From Chloroflexota bacterium (GTDB lineage Bacteria; Chloroflexota; Anaerolineae; JAAYEA01), in NCBI GenBank assembly GCA_019873665.1, contig JAIOAV010000035.1, forward strand, positions 1 to 36,262: 36,262 nucleotides of DNA, given 5' to 3'. Shown piece by piece: positions 9,195 through 16,967 of this stretch. Each line of letters begins with the position of its first letter. The first letter of the stretch is position 1. The notes under the pieces were generated by a model, which did no database searches, was not told the origin of the DNA, and worked only from the letters and a program-made list of their open reading frames with translations. The translations under genes were made by a program, and so were the position numbers.

Positions 9195-10238
9195 ATGGCG
9201 ATATCGCTTCGTAAGATCAGAGTGCCCCGTTGGACGCAGCCTGCCCTGCTCACCCGCGGCACGGCGCTACGGGTTGTGATCAAGACACCGCTCTCGCCAA
9301 GGGCGACCCTTTATCTCACGGCCGATGAGCAGATGGTGCGCCTGTCAACACCCATACAGACAGCCGTGCGCGATGGCCTGACCGCCTGCGAAAGCCTCAT
9401 CCCAACCGATACGCCGCCCCGGCTATACGATCTGGTCCTCGATGACAACGGCAGGCGGTATGTGTCGCCCAACGCCGTCGCCGTGCTTGGCTCTCCCTCG
9501 CCAACCTGCACCTTTCTGCATACCAGCGACTTGCATCTGATCGCGCCGGGAGGCGAGGGCGCGCCGCAGGATCAGAGCGCCCGCGCCATGGCGCTCGTCG
9601 CGCACATCAATGCGCTGCGCCCCGCTTTCGTGGTGCATACCGGCGACCTGATCAGCCGTTACGGCCCACGTAAGGAGCCGTTATCCACACAACTGATCGA
9701 ATGGCAGGCGCGCCGCGCGCAAGAGATCCTGCTCGGCCTTCACGTGCCGCTCTTTGTTACCGTGGGCAATCACGACAGGGCTTTTCCGTCCTCCCGGCGC
9801 GCCTGGCGCACGTATATGGGCACGGCCTGGGCAGGGCCGCGTGACGATCACAGCTTTGACTATGGCGCATATCACTTTAGCCTGGTGGACTGTTTTGTTC
9901 ACTATGGCCCCGGCCAATTGCCTGGACCGCGCAGCCTGACGCCGGCGCAATGCGCCTGGCTGCAAGAGGACCTGCGCCGGGCCGCCGACTGCCGCTGGCG
10001 GTTCGTGTTCGTGCATTATGACTATCTACGGCAGCTCGACGCGCTGCTGGCGGGGTTGCACGTGGATATGCTCCTCTACGGCCATGCGGGTCGGCAGGAT
10101 CATCCCGTGCTGGAGCGGGAGGGCGTGAGAGACGGCCATCTCGCCACAGGGAACGCGTACCGCCTGGTGGCCGTCACAGCCAACGATATCTCCTCCACCC
10201 TCGTCTCATGGGCGGAGCTTTTGGCAGGGAAGGCATGA
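9195..10238 (+). CDS. Calcineurin-like metallophosphoesterase with N-terminal beta-domain
   Basis: This is a 347-residue protein. Residues 1-100 look like a beta-sandwich domain (alternating beta-prone strands, including ATLYLTADE and RLYDLVLDDNGRR) of the kind found before some metallophosphatase domains. The catalytic domain follows, with the dimetal motifs D-x-H in SDLHL (112-114), GD (150-151), GNHD (191-194), FVHYD and a late YGHAGRQDH. There is no signal peptide, so it acts in the cytoplasm. The substrate cannot be told; family members act on phosphoproteins, nucleotides, phosphodiesters and phospholipid head groups. It starts two bases after the PHP stop, and its stop overlaps the next start (ATGA), so all three genes should be translated from one mRNA. 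Confidence 0.88.
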   Translation: MAISLRKIRVPRWTQPALLTRGTALRVVIKTPLSPRATLYLTADEQMVRLSTPIQTAVRDGLTACESLIPTDTPPRLYDLVLDDNGRRYVSPNAVAVLGSPSPTCTFLHTSDLHLIAPGGEGAPQDQSARAMALVAHINALRPAFVVHTGDLISRYGPRKEPLSTQLIEWQARRAQEILLGLHVPLFVTVGNHDRAFPSSRRAWRTYMGTAWAGPRDDHSFDYGAYHFSLVDCFVHYGPGQLPGPRSLTPAQCAWLQEDLRRAADCRWRFVFVHYDYLRQLDALLAGLHVDMLLYGHAGRQDHPVLEREGVRDGHLATGNAYRLVAVTANDISSTLVSWAELLAGKA

Positions 10239-10915
10239 TCATCTATCTCACGCGACATGGACAACCGATGCCCTTTGTGGATCGCCCTGACGGCTGCCGT
10301 GAGGACCCGCCGCTGAGCGCCCTGGGACGCGTGCAGGCGCGGCGGCTGGGCGAACGGCTGGTAGCGCTGGGCTTCCGGGGAGACGTCTACACCTCCCCCT
10401 ATCGCCGCACCGCCGAGACTGCCGATGTCATCGCAGCCGTGTTGGGCACCGTCTTTTATCCAGAGCCAGCCATCCGCGAGACGGTGGTGCAACGCGGCAA
10501 CGAGTTGACGATTGACGGCTTTGTCGGGATGACGTTGGCGCAACTGCGCGAGCGTTTCCCTCAACTCGCGCCGGACGCGCGCCTCCCTTATCCGTGGTGG
10601 ACGTGCGAGGTGGAGACGACAGGGGCGATCGTGGCGCGAGTGCAACCCTTCCTGGAGCGCCTTCTGGCCGAGGGGCGAGATGGGCTGCTCATCGGCCATG
10701 GCGCGTCCATTGACGCCAGCGTGCGTTACCTGCTGCGCGACCGGCCGGACGTGCTGGCACACGTGCCGCCCAACTGGAACTGCCAGCTCACCGCCATCTA
10801 CACAGCGTCGCCGCCGGAACCGTTCCTCCTCATGGACACGGCACACCTGCCGGAAGACGAGGTGACGTCAAACGAGCTGACCCGCGCCGCTTGGCGGGGA
10901 GAGCGCATCACGTAG
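10235..10915 (+). CDS. Histidine phosphatase family protein (phosphoglycerate-mutase-like)
   Basis: This is a 226-residue histidine phosphatase. The phosphate-accepting motif is LTRHGQP (His8 in RHG 7-9), an arginine-bearing TSPYRRTAETA follows, and the second catalytic histidine is in LLIGHGASIDA. Family members are broad cytoplasmic phosphomonoesterases or cofactor-dependent mutases; the short insertion pattern favours a phosphatase. I chose ATG 10235 because it overlaps the preceding TGA as ATGA and follows AGGGAAGG. The last gene of the phosphoesterase operon, it is followed by a hairpin at 10946-10982. The residues GAGGATCATCTAT-like stretch upstream of the motif shows that the RHG sits at the usual distance from the N-terminus. 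Confidence 0.88.
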   Translation: MIIYLTRHGQPMPFVDRPDGCREDPPLSALGRVQARRLGERLVALGFRGDVYTSPYRRTAETADVIAAVLGTVFYPEPAIRETVVQRGNELTIDGFVGMTLAQLRERFPQLAPDARLPYPWWTCEVETTGAIVARVQPFLERLLAEGRDGLLIGHGASIDASVRYLLRDRPDVLAHVPPNWNCQLTAIYTASPPEPFLLMDTAHLPEDEVTSNELTRAAWRGERIT

Positions 10916-10945
10916 CGCGGGGAGGGGCCCTCTCCAACCCCCTGT

Positions 10946-10982
10946 CCCCCTTCCTCTCCCAAACCGATGGAGAGGAAGAGGG
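10946..10982 (+). terminator. Stem-loop after the phosphoesterase operon
   Basis: CTTCCTCTCC (10950-10959) pairs perfectly with GGAGAGGAAG (10969-10978) around a nine-base loop. After one mismatch, two further C-G pairs extend it to about 10946-10982. There is no T tract. It sits in a CT-rich stretch of the type often dispersed between genes and could act as a weak terminator or mRNA 3' end. Confidence 0.45.
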
Positions 10983-11010
10983 TGTCAGCTGAAGCCAGGC
11001 TAGGCCCCGC

Positions 11011-11039
11011 TTGACGCTCCACCAGTTCTGTCGCATACT
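11011..11039 (+). promoter_or_regulatory. Predicted promoter of the first GH4 gene
   Basis: TTGACG (11011-11016), a 17-base spacer and CATACT (11034-11039). The TTG start codon at 11074 lies about 30 bases after the expected start site, with AGGAGGTG at 11061-11068 in between. Confidence 0.6.
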
Positions 11040-11073
11040 CTCTCTGGCGTGTCGGAACGCAGGAGGTGCACAC

Positions 11074-12444
11074 TTGGGCACACAAAAGATCGTCCTCATC
11101 GGCGCGGGCAGCGCCATGTTCACGCGGGGCTTGGTCGCCGATCTCATCCTCACACGCCAGCCGTGGCATGTGGGGCTGGTGGACATTGATCCGGTGGCGC
11201 TGGAGACGGCGGAGGGTTTGAGTCGCCGCATGATCGAGGCGCGCGGCGCGGAGATCGCGCTGAGCGCGTCCACCGATCGCCGCGACGTGCTGCCGGGCGC
11301 GGATGTGGTCGTAACCACCGTCGGCGTGGGTGGCCGCCGCGCTTGGGAGGCGGATGTGTTCATCCCGCGCAAATATGGCATCTACCAGCCTGTGGGCGAC
11401 ACCATCATGCCCGGCGGCATCTCGCGTGCCATGCGCATGGTCCCGGCCATGGTAGAGATCGCCAAGGATATTGCTCGCCTCTGCCCAGAGGCGCACTTTT
11501 TCAACTATGGCAACCCGATGACCGTCAACTGCTGGGCGATCCGCCGGGCCACCGGCGTGCCGGTGGTCGGCCTCTGCCACGGCGTGATGCATGTGGAGCG
11601 AGAGCTGGCGCAGTTCATGGGCGCGCCGCCAGAGGAAGTAACCTCCTTGGGTGTCGGCGTGAACCACTTTACGTGGATCTATGATCTGCGCTGGCGGGGA
11701 CAGGACGCTTGGCCGCTGGTGCGCGCCAGACTGGCAGAGGAACGCGGCGAGCCGGTGGACTATGGCGAACTGAGAAAGCGCTTTCCGGAGCTGGGCGCGC
11801 CCGCGCCCGACCGACCAAAAGCGGCGGCCAATCCCTTCTCCTGGTCGCTCTTTGCGGCGCATGGCGCCTACCCGGCGGTCAACGATCGGCATGTAACCGA
11901 GTTCTACCCGGAGCGATTCCCCGGAGGCCAGTATTACGGCAAGACCCTCGGTGTGGATGTGTTCTCCGTCGAGGCGACCATCGCTAACGGCGATCGCATC
12001 TATGCGCAGATGCAGGCGCAGGCGCGCGGCGACGCGCCGCTGGACGAGCGCGTTTTTCAGCGCTCGGCGGGAGAGCACGAGCAGCTCGTGGCGATCCTGG
12101 ATGCGATAGCGCACGACACGCGAGGCGTCTATTCCGCTAACTTGCCGAACCAAGGCGCGGTGCCCAACCTGCCGTGGGATGCGATCCTGGAGCTGCCTGC
12201 CGTGGCCACTGCCGGTGGCCTGCGCGCGATGCACATCGCCGATTTTCCCGACTCGCTGGCAGAGCCGCTGCGGCGCAAGCTGGCCGGACAGGAGCTGACC
12301 GTCCAAGCCGCGCTCACGGGCAGCCGCAGGCTCTTTGTGGAGGCGCTTCTCATGGATGGCGCGGTGACGGACCGCGCCACGGCCGAGTCTTTGGCCGACG
12401 AGCTGCTAGCGGCACACCGGCAATACCTGCCGCAGTTCAGCTAG
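11074..12444 (+). CDS. Glycoside hydrolase family 4 protein (alpha-glycosidase, Cys-His type)
   Basis: This is a 456-residue NAD- and Mn-dependent GH4 enzyme, a cytoplasmic glycosidase that cleaves by oxidation-elimination. The N-terminal Rossmann motif is VLIGAGSAMF (GAGS 10-13). GNPM is at 146-149, the metal-binding Cys168-His169 is in GLCHGV, and GVNHF follows at 195-199. The Cys-His-Gly form separates it from the phospho-glucosidase branches. As I recall it, this form fits alpha-galactosidase, alpha-glucosidase or alpha-glucuronidase types, so the sugar is not fixed. The start is TTG 11074, chosen because AGGAGGTG stands five bases upstream and the Rossmann strand begins immediately. It leads a row with DUF3795 and lactonase genes. 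A second, divergent GH4 lies at 14056. Confidence 0.88.
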   Translation: MGTQKIVLIGAGSAMFTRGLVADLILTRQPWHVGLVDIDPVALETAEGLSRRMIEARGAEIALSASTDRRDVLPGADVVVTTVGVGGRRAWEADVFIPRKYGIYQPVGDTIMPGGISRAMRMVPAMVEIAKDIARLCPEAHFFNYGNPMTVNCWAIRRATGVPVVGLCHGVMHVERELAQFMGAPPEEVTSLGVGVNHFTWIYDLRWRGQDAWPLVRARLAEERGEPVDYGELRKRFPELGAPAPDRPKAAANPFSWSLFAAHGAYPAVNDRHVTEFYPERFPGGQYYGKTLGVDVFSVEATIANGDRIYAQMQAQARGDAPLDERVFQRSAGEHEQLVAILDAIAHDTRGVYSANLPNQGAVPNLPWDAILELPAVATAGGLRAMHIADFPDSLAEPLRRKLAGQELTVQAALTGSRRLFVEALLMDGAVTDRATAESLADELLAAHRQYLPQFS

Positions 12445-12522
12445 ATGCGAGTCCGACAACCAGAGCGGGCAACTGGTAGGCCCGCCCTACAGATGACTGG
12501 CGCAGAGCAGCAAGGAGAGAGC

Positions 12523-12855
12523 ATGCGCGCTTATTGCGGTCTCGATTGCCACGAGTGTGAGATCTATATCGCGTCACAGGCGAACGACGCGGCGGAGATC
12601 GCGCGCCTAGCGCAGCAGTTTTCCACCGATCAACAGACCTTCCACTCAGAGGATCTCTGGTGCGATGGCTGTGCGGGCACGGGGAACCGGCACTTTGTCT
12701 GGTGTCAGGAGTGCGGCATACGCATCTGCGGCGTGCGACGGCAAGTGGTGCATTGCGGCCTCTGCGCCGACTTTCCCTGCGCCACGATTGACGCTGCGCC
12801 GCCCGATGTGAAAGCGCGGCTGGAAGCATTACGCGCTGACGAGGGCAAGGAGTAG
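12523..12855 (+). CDS. DUF3795 cysteine-rich small protein
   Basis: This is a 110-residue cysteine-rich protein. It opens with MRAYCGLDCHECEIY and has further Cys in LWCDGC, WCQECGIRICG and HCGLCADFPC, about a dozen cysteines in paired spacing that suggests zinc or iron-sulfur binding. The pattern is that of DUF3795, a family with no established function to my knowledge. The ATG at 12523 has AAGGAGAGAGC upstream. The 78-base gap after the GH4 stop contains a GCGGGC/GCCCGC stem (about 12467-12485), so this gene may have some independence. The lactonase gene starts seven bases after its stop, so these two are translationally close. The link with sugar genes is intriguing but unproven. Confidence 0.75.
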   Translation: MRAYCGLDCHECEIYIASQANDAAEIARLAQQFSTDQQTFHSEDLWCDGCAGTGNRHFVWCQECGIRICGVRRQVVHCGLCADFPCATIDAAPPDVKARLEALRADEGKE

Positions 12856-12862
12856 ATAGCAG

Positions 12863-13873
12863 ATGGCTTGTGTCCTGTACGTTTCCGCCGCCGGCGACGA
12901 CAAGATCCTGCTCTATGCGATGCATCCCGACACGGGTGAACTCGCCTTGCGGCGCGAGATCGCGGTGCCGGGCGCGCCGGGACCGCTGGCCGTGGACCGC
13001 GAGCGCGCCCTGATGTATGCCGCGCTGCGCGGCTCGCGCGAGTTGGTAACATTCCACCTGGACATGGCCACGGGCGACCTTCGACCCTCCAGCCGCGTGG
13101 CGCTGCGTTCCGACCCGTGCTACATCGCGCCGGATCGCACGGGCCGTTTTCTGCTGTCGGCCTATTACGCCGCCGGGATGGTGACGGTGCACCGGATCGG
13201 CGCGGATGGCGCGCTGAGCGCGCAGCCGATTCAGGTGGTCGAGACCGGGCCGCATGCGCATTGCATCCAGACCGATCTCACGAATCGCTTCGCCTATGTG
13301 CCGCACACCGTGCCGACCAACGCCATCTTCCAGTTCTCCTTTGCCGCGGACACAGGCCAACTGGCGCCTCTCTCCCCGCCCCGCGCTGCCGTGCCGGATG
13401 GCGTCGGCCCGCGCCACTACTGCCACCATCCGCGCCGCGATATGGTCTATGTGTCCAACGAACAGGGGTCCAGCGCCTCGGCGTACCGCATGAACCCCGC
13501 CACCGGCGCCCTCACCTGGCTGCAAACGGTCTCCACGCTGCCCGCCGGTTACACAGGGGAGAACACCACGGCGCAGATCCACCTGCACCCGACGGGCCGC
13601 TTCCTGTATGTCTCGAACCGGGGCCACGATAGCATCGCCATCCTGGCCGTGGACGAGACGACCGGCCACCTGACCAGCGTCGGGCAACAGCCATCGGAGC
13701 CGACGCCGCGCACTTTCAACCTGGACCCCGGCGGCCGTTACCTTTACGCGGCGGGGCAGGGTTCGGGCAAGCTCGCCGCGTATCGCATTGATCAGTCATC
13801 CGGCCGGCTCGCGCCGATCGCCACCTATGAGGCTGGTCGGAATCCCATGTGGGTGCTGATCTTGCCATTATAG
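12863..13873 (+). CDS. pgl: Lactonase family protein (6-phosphogluconolactonase, YbhE/Pgl beta-propeller type)
   Basis: This is a 336-residue seven-bladed beta-propeller protein with no signal peptide. Repeating blade strands are visible: LYVSAAGDDKILLYAMHPDTGEL, then RELVTFHLD, MVTVHRIGADGAL, VYVSNEQGSSASAYRMNP, LYVSNRGHDSIAILAVD and LYAAGQGSGKLAAYRID, each followed by a T/S-G-x-L turn. HAHCIQTD and GPRHYCHHP carry conserved histidines. Members hydrolyse 6-phosphogluconolactone or related sugar lactones. Here a GH4 oxidised-sugar context makes another lactone possible. It starts seven bases after the DUF3795 stop and ends 182 bases before the second GH4 gene. The symbol assumes the classic substrate. 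Confidence 0.82.
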   Translation: MACVLYVSAAGDDKILLYAMHPDTGELALRREIAVPGAPGPLAVDRERALMYAALRGSRELVTFHLDMATGDLRPSSRVALRSDPCYIAPDRTGRFLLSAYYAAGMVTVHRIGADGALSAQPIQVVETGPHAHCIQTDLTNRFAYVPHTVPTNAIFQFSFAADTGQLAPLSPPRAAVPDGVGPRHYCHHPRRDMVYVSNEQGSSASAYRMNPATGALTWLQTVSTLPAGYTGENTTAQIHLHPTGRFLYVSNRGHDSIAILAVDETTGHLTSVGQQPSEPTPRTFNLDPGGRYLYAAGQGSGKLAAYRIDQSSGRLAPIATYEAGRNPMWVLILPL

Positions 13874-14055
13874 ACGGGAGCGCATTTGCCGGCGACGGCC
13901 TTTGGTGTTAATGTGACGGCACTGCTATGCGCGCCGCACCCTTTGCGGGCCAGCCGTGCGCGACCTTGCCCGGGTTCACAGCGCCTTGCCACGACGAACC
14001 ACAGGCGCTTGCAGTAGAGGTGTTTGTCTCATATCTGCGAAAGGAGTCCGACAAT

Positions 14056-15435
14056 ATGTCAAGCGTCAAGATCAGCATCATCGGAGCAGGAAGTGTGGTG
14101 TTTTCCCTCGCCTTGGTCAAGGACGTCTGCCTGACCGAGGGGCTGAAAGGGAGCACAGTGTCCTTTATGGACATCAACGAGGAGCGGTTGGACATCGTTC
14201 ACCGGCTGGCCACGCGCTATGCGGAGGACCTGGGCGCCGACCTCAAGTTCGAGCGCACGCTGAATCGGGAAGAGACATTGCAGGACGCCGATTTCGTCAT
14301 CAACACGGCCACCATCACGCACAACGAGTATTTCATGAAGCGCCGCCGCGAGCTGGTGGAAAAGTTCGGGTACTTTTACGGGCATACCGGCATGCCAGAG
14401 TATCACAACCTGCAATTGATGCTCGAGGTCGCGCTGGATATGGAGCGCATCTGCCCGGATGCCTGGATCTTGCAGGCGGGCAACCCGGTCTTTGAGGGCA
14501 CGACGCTGATGACCCGCGAGACGGGAATCAAGGCGTGCGGCATCTGCCACGGGCACTATGGCTACCAGACCATCGCGCGGGTCATCGGCCTCGATCCGGA
14601 GAAAGTTACCTGGCAAGCGCCCGGCCTCAACCACAACATCTGGCTGACTCACTTCTACTATGAAGGACAAGACGCCTACCCGATCCTCGATGATTGGATC
14701 GAGCACAAGGCAGAGGCTTATTGGGCAGAAATCAACGCCAGTGGACGTGACATCCCGGCGCAGATGTCGCCGGCGGCCATTCATCAATACAAGATGTACG
14801 GGCTGATGCCGGTGGGCGATACACCGCGCGGCGGCGGCTGGTGGTATCACACCGACATGGAGACGCGCAAGCGTTGGTACGGCGCGACCGGCGGCGGCGA
14901 TACCCCTGAGGGCCGTGACCGCATCCTGCGCGACAAGGAGAAAAAGTACGAGCAGATGAAACAGGCGGCGTACGATCCCAGCGTCCGCCCCATCTCCCTC
15001 TTTGGCAGCCAACGGACGCGGGAGCAGCACATCGCCATCATTGACGCGCTGGTCAACGATCACGAGGGCGAGTTCCAGGTGAACGTGCCAAACAATGGGG
15101 CGCTGGCCGGCCTGCCGGACGACGTGGCCGTAGAGGTGCCGGCGCGCGTCAGCAAGAAGGGAATCCAGCCGATCTGTGTGGGCGAGCTGCCCCCCAAGAT
15201 CATGTTGGAGTGCATCTACCCCGACTGGCTGGATGCCGAGCGGACGCTGGAGGCGCTTCTTTCCGGCGACAAGTCCATGCTGCTCTACGGCATCCTGCAA
15301 AGCCACCAGACCCGCTCCTACGATCAGGCAGTCGAGACGTTGGAGGCGATCATGCACATCGAGCCGAACGAGCCGATGGCGTATATCGAGGACATCAACG
15401 ACCATTACGCCTGGCCGGAGACCTGGGACCTGTAA
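14056..15435 (+). CDS. Second glycoside hydrolase family 4 protein (alpha-galactosidase-like)
   Basis: This is a 459-residue GH4 enzyme only distantly similar to the one at 11074. It has GAGS at 10-13, GNPV at 142-145, the metal-binding Cys164-His165 in GICHGHYG, and GLNHN at 190-194. It is predicted to be cytoplasmic and to need NAD and Mn. It carries a longer, charged middle section (MYGLMPVGDTPRGGGWWYHTD, then a Lys/Glu-rich helix) than the first paralogue, which suggests a different substrate. The ATG at 14056 follows AAAGGAGTCC; an upstream in-frame region from 13927 looks non-coding and lacks a good site. It ends with a long perfect hairpin (15444-15482). No sugar transporter or regulator is in this block. 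Confidence 0.87.
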   Translation: MSSVKISIIGAGSVVFSLALVKDVCLTEGLKGSTVSFMDINEERLDIVHRLATRYAEDLGADLKFERTLNREETLQDADFVINTATITHNEYFMKRRRELVEKFGYFYGHTGMPEYHNLQLMLEVALDMERICPDAWILQAGNPVFEGTTLMTRETGIKACGICHGHYGYQTIARVIGLDPEKVTWQAPGLNHNIWLTHFYYEGQDAYPILDDWIEHKAEAYWAEINASGRDIPAQMSPAAIHQYKMYGLMPVGDTPRGGGWWYHTDMETRKRWYGATGGGDTPEGRDRILRDKEKKYEQMKQAAYDPSVRPISLFGSQRTREQHIAIIDALVNDHEGEFQVNVPNNGALAGLPDDVAVEVPARVSKKGIQPICVGELPPKIMLECIYPDWLDAERTLEALLSGDKSMLLYGILQSHQTRSYDQAVETLEAIMHIEPNEPMAYIEDINDHYAWPETWDL

Positions 15436-15443
15436 GAGACCAT

Positions 15444-15482
15444 ATCAGGCTCGCCAGATGTGGCTCATCTGGCGAGCCTGAT
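15444..15482 (+). terminator. Perfect 17-bp stem-loop after the second GH4 gene
   Basis: Bases 15444-15460 (ATCAGGCTCGCCAGATG) pair without mismatch with 15466-15482 around the five-base loop TGGCT. There is no T tract after it. It begins nine bases after the GH4 stop and ends 37 bases before the photolyase start. It may be a terminator lacking a U-tail, a processing site or an mRNA stabiliser. Confidence 0.6.
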
Positions 15483-15519
15483 TCGCCTAGCAACTGCTGT
15501 CGTCGAGGGCCACCATACC

Positions 15520-16875
15520 ATGCCAGACTTGGATCAAAGGCGGATCCGCGCCTTGCGCGATGGGGTGAGCACACGCGGCCCCGCGCTCTACTGGATGAGT
15601 CGCGACCAGCGAGCGGCGGATAACTGGGCATTGCTCTATGCGCAAGAGCTGGCTCTGGCGCGGCAGTGCCCGCTCGCTGTCGCCTTTGCTCTGGCGCCGA
15701 GCTTCCTCGGTGCGCCCTGGCGCCACTATGATTTTCTGCTCGCCGGCCTGCAGGAGACCGCCCGCGCCCTGCAAGAGCGGCATATCCCCTTCTTCTTGCT
15801 GCGCGGCGACCCCGCCGCGACCATCCCCGCGTTCGTCCGCGATCACGGCGTCGGCGCTCTCATTGTGGATTTCGACCCGCTGCGCATCAAGAGGGCATGG
15901 CAGGCGAGCGCCATCTCACAGCTATCTGTGCCGATGTATCAGGTGGACGCGCATAACATCGTCCCCTGCTGGGTGGCTTCTGACAAGCAGGAGATCGGCG
16001 CGCGCACGCTGCGGCCCAAGATTCGCCGCCTGCTACCCGAGTTCTTGACGCCCTTCCCGCCGCTCCGCGTCCATCCCATCCCGTATCCAGACGCGCCTGA
16101 GCCGGTGGACTGGGATGCCGTGCGCGCCGCGCTCGACGTGGACCGGACAGTGGGGCCGGTGGCGGCCTTCCCGCCGGGAGCCGCCGCCGCGCGGCGAGCG
16201 CTGCGGGCTTTTGTCACGGCGCGGCTCTCGCGTTACGCCAGTGGTCGCAACGACCCGAACCAGGAGGCGCTGTCCGGTCTATCGCCATATCTGCACTGCG
16301 GCCAGCTCTCGGCGCAATCGGTGGCGCTGGCCGTCCAGGCCAGCGATGCGCCGCAGGAGGACAAGGAGGCCTTTCTGGAGGAGCTGATCGTGCGGCGCGA
16401 GCTGGCGGACAACTACTGCTACTATAACGAGCAATATGATACGCTGGCGGGATTTCCGACGTGGGCGCAGGAGACGCTGCACGCACACCAGCGCGACCCG
16501 CGCCCGGTCGTCTATGACCGCGCCGACCTGGAGGCGGCGCGGACGCATGACGCGCTCTGGAACGCGGCGCAGTTGCAGATGGTCAAGACCGGCAAGATGC
16601 ACGGCTACATGCGCATGTACTGGGCGAAGAAGATCCTGGAGTGGTCGCCCACGCCGGAAGAGGCGCTGGCCACGGCCATCGCGCTGAATGATCGCTACGA
16701 GCTGGACGGGCGCGACCCAAACGGCTACACCGGCTGCGCCTGGGCGATCGGCGGCGTGCACGACCACGCCTGGCCATCGCGCCCCATCTTTGGCAAGATC
16801 AGGTACATGAGCGAGGGGGGCGCGCGGCGCAAGTTCGACGTAGATGCCTACATCCGACACGTCGCGGCGCTATAG
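15520..16875 (+). CDS. phr: Deoxyribodipyrimidine photolyase, class II
   Basis: This is a 451-residue cytoplasmic FAD photolyase that repairs cyclobutane pyrimidine dimers using light. The N-terminal Rossmann-like photolyase domain has ALYWMSRDQRAADNWALL and a FLLRGDP segment. The C-terminal FAD domain shows the class II signatures KMHGYMRMYWAKKILEW, YELDGRDPNGYTGCAWAIGG and RPIFGKIRYM. Length fits class II enzymes (about 430-480). ATG 15520 is preferred to an upstream in-frame GTG-type start because GAGGG lies about ten bases before it and the upstream stretch overlaps the hairpin. It is between a GH4 gene and a CoA-transferase with no clear operon link. The call is firm; only the start is in some doubt. 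Confidence 0.95.
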   Translation: MPDLDQRRIRALRDGVSTRGPALYWMSRDQRAADNWALLYAQELALARQCPLAVAFALAPSFLGAPWRHYDFLLAGLQETARALQERHIPFFLLRGDPAATIPAFVRDHGVGALIVDFDPLRIKRAWQASAISQLSVPMYQVDAHNIVPCWVASDKQEIGARTLRPKIRRLLPEFLTPFPPLRVHPIPYPDAPEPVDWDAVRAALDVDRTVGPVAAFPPGAAAARRALRAFVTARLSRYASGRNDPNQEALSGLSPYLHCGQLSAQSVALAVQASDAPQEDKEAFLEELIVRRELADNYCYYNEQYDTLAGFPTWAQETLHAHQRDPRPVVYDRADLEAARTHDALWNAAQLQMVKTGKMHGYMRMYWAKKILEWSPTPEEALATAIALNDRYELDGRDPNGYTGCAWAIGGVHDHAWPSRPIFGKIRYMSEGGARRKFDVDAYIRHVAAL

Positions 16876-16967
16876 AAGCGCCAGAGCTGCCGGCTGAAGA
16901 TCGCGCCACACGGGTCCCGGAGCGCCCTCTTTTCCTTCTCGAGCCAAATGCATCAAAGGAGATGCCC

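Noticed and set aside
12437-13687. A 416-codon minus-strand frame opposite the lactonase
   Set aside because: No recognisable motif, no ribosome-binding site, and fully covered by supported genes on the other strand.
14001-14055. Promoter of the second GH4 gene (TTGCAG and TATCTG)
   Set aside because: Only about half of each hexamer matches, so it is not better than chance in this sequence.
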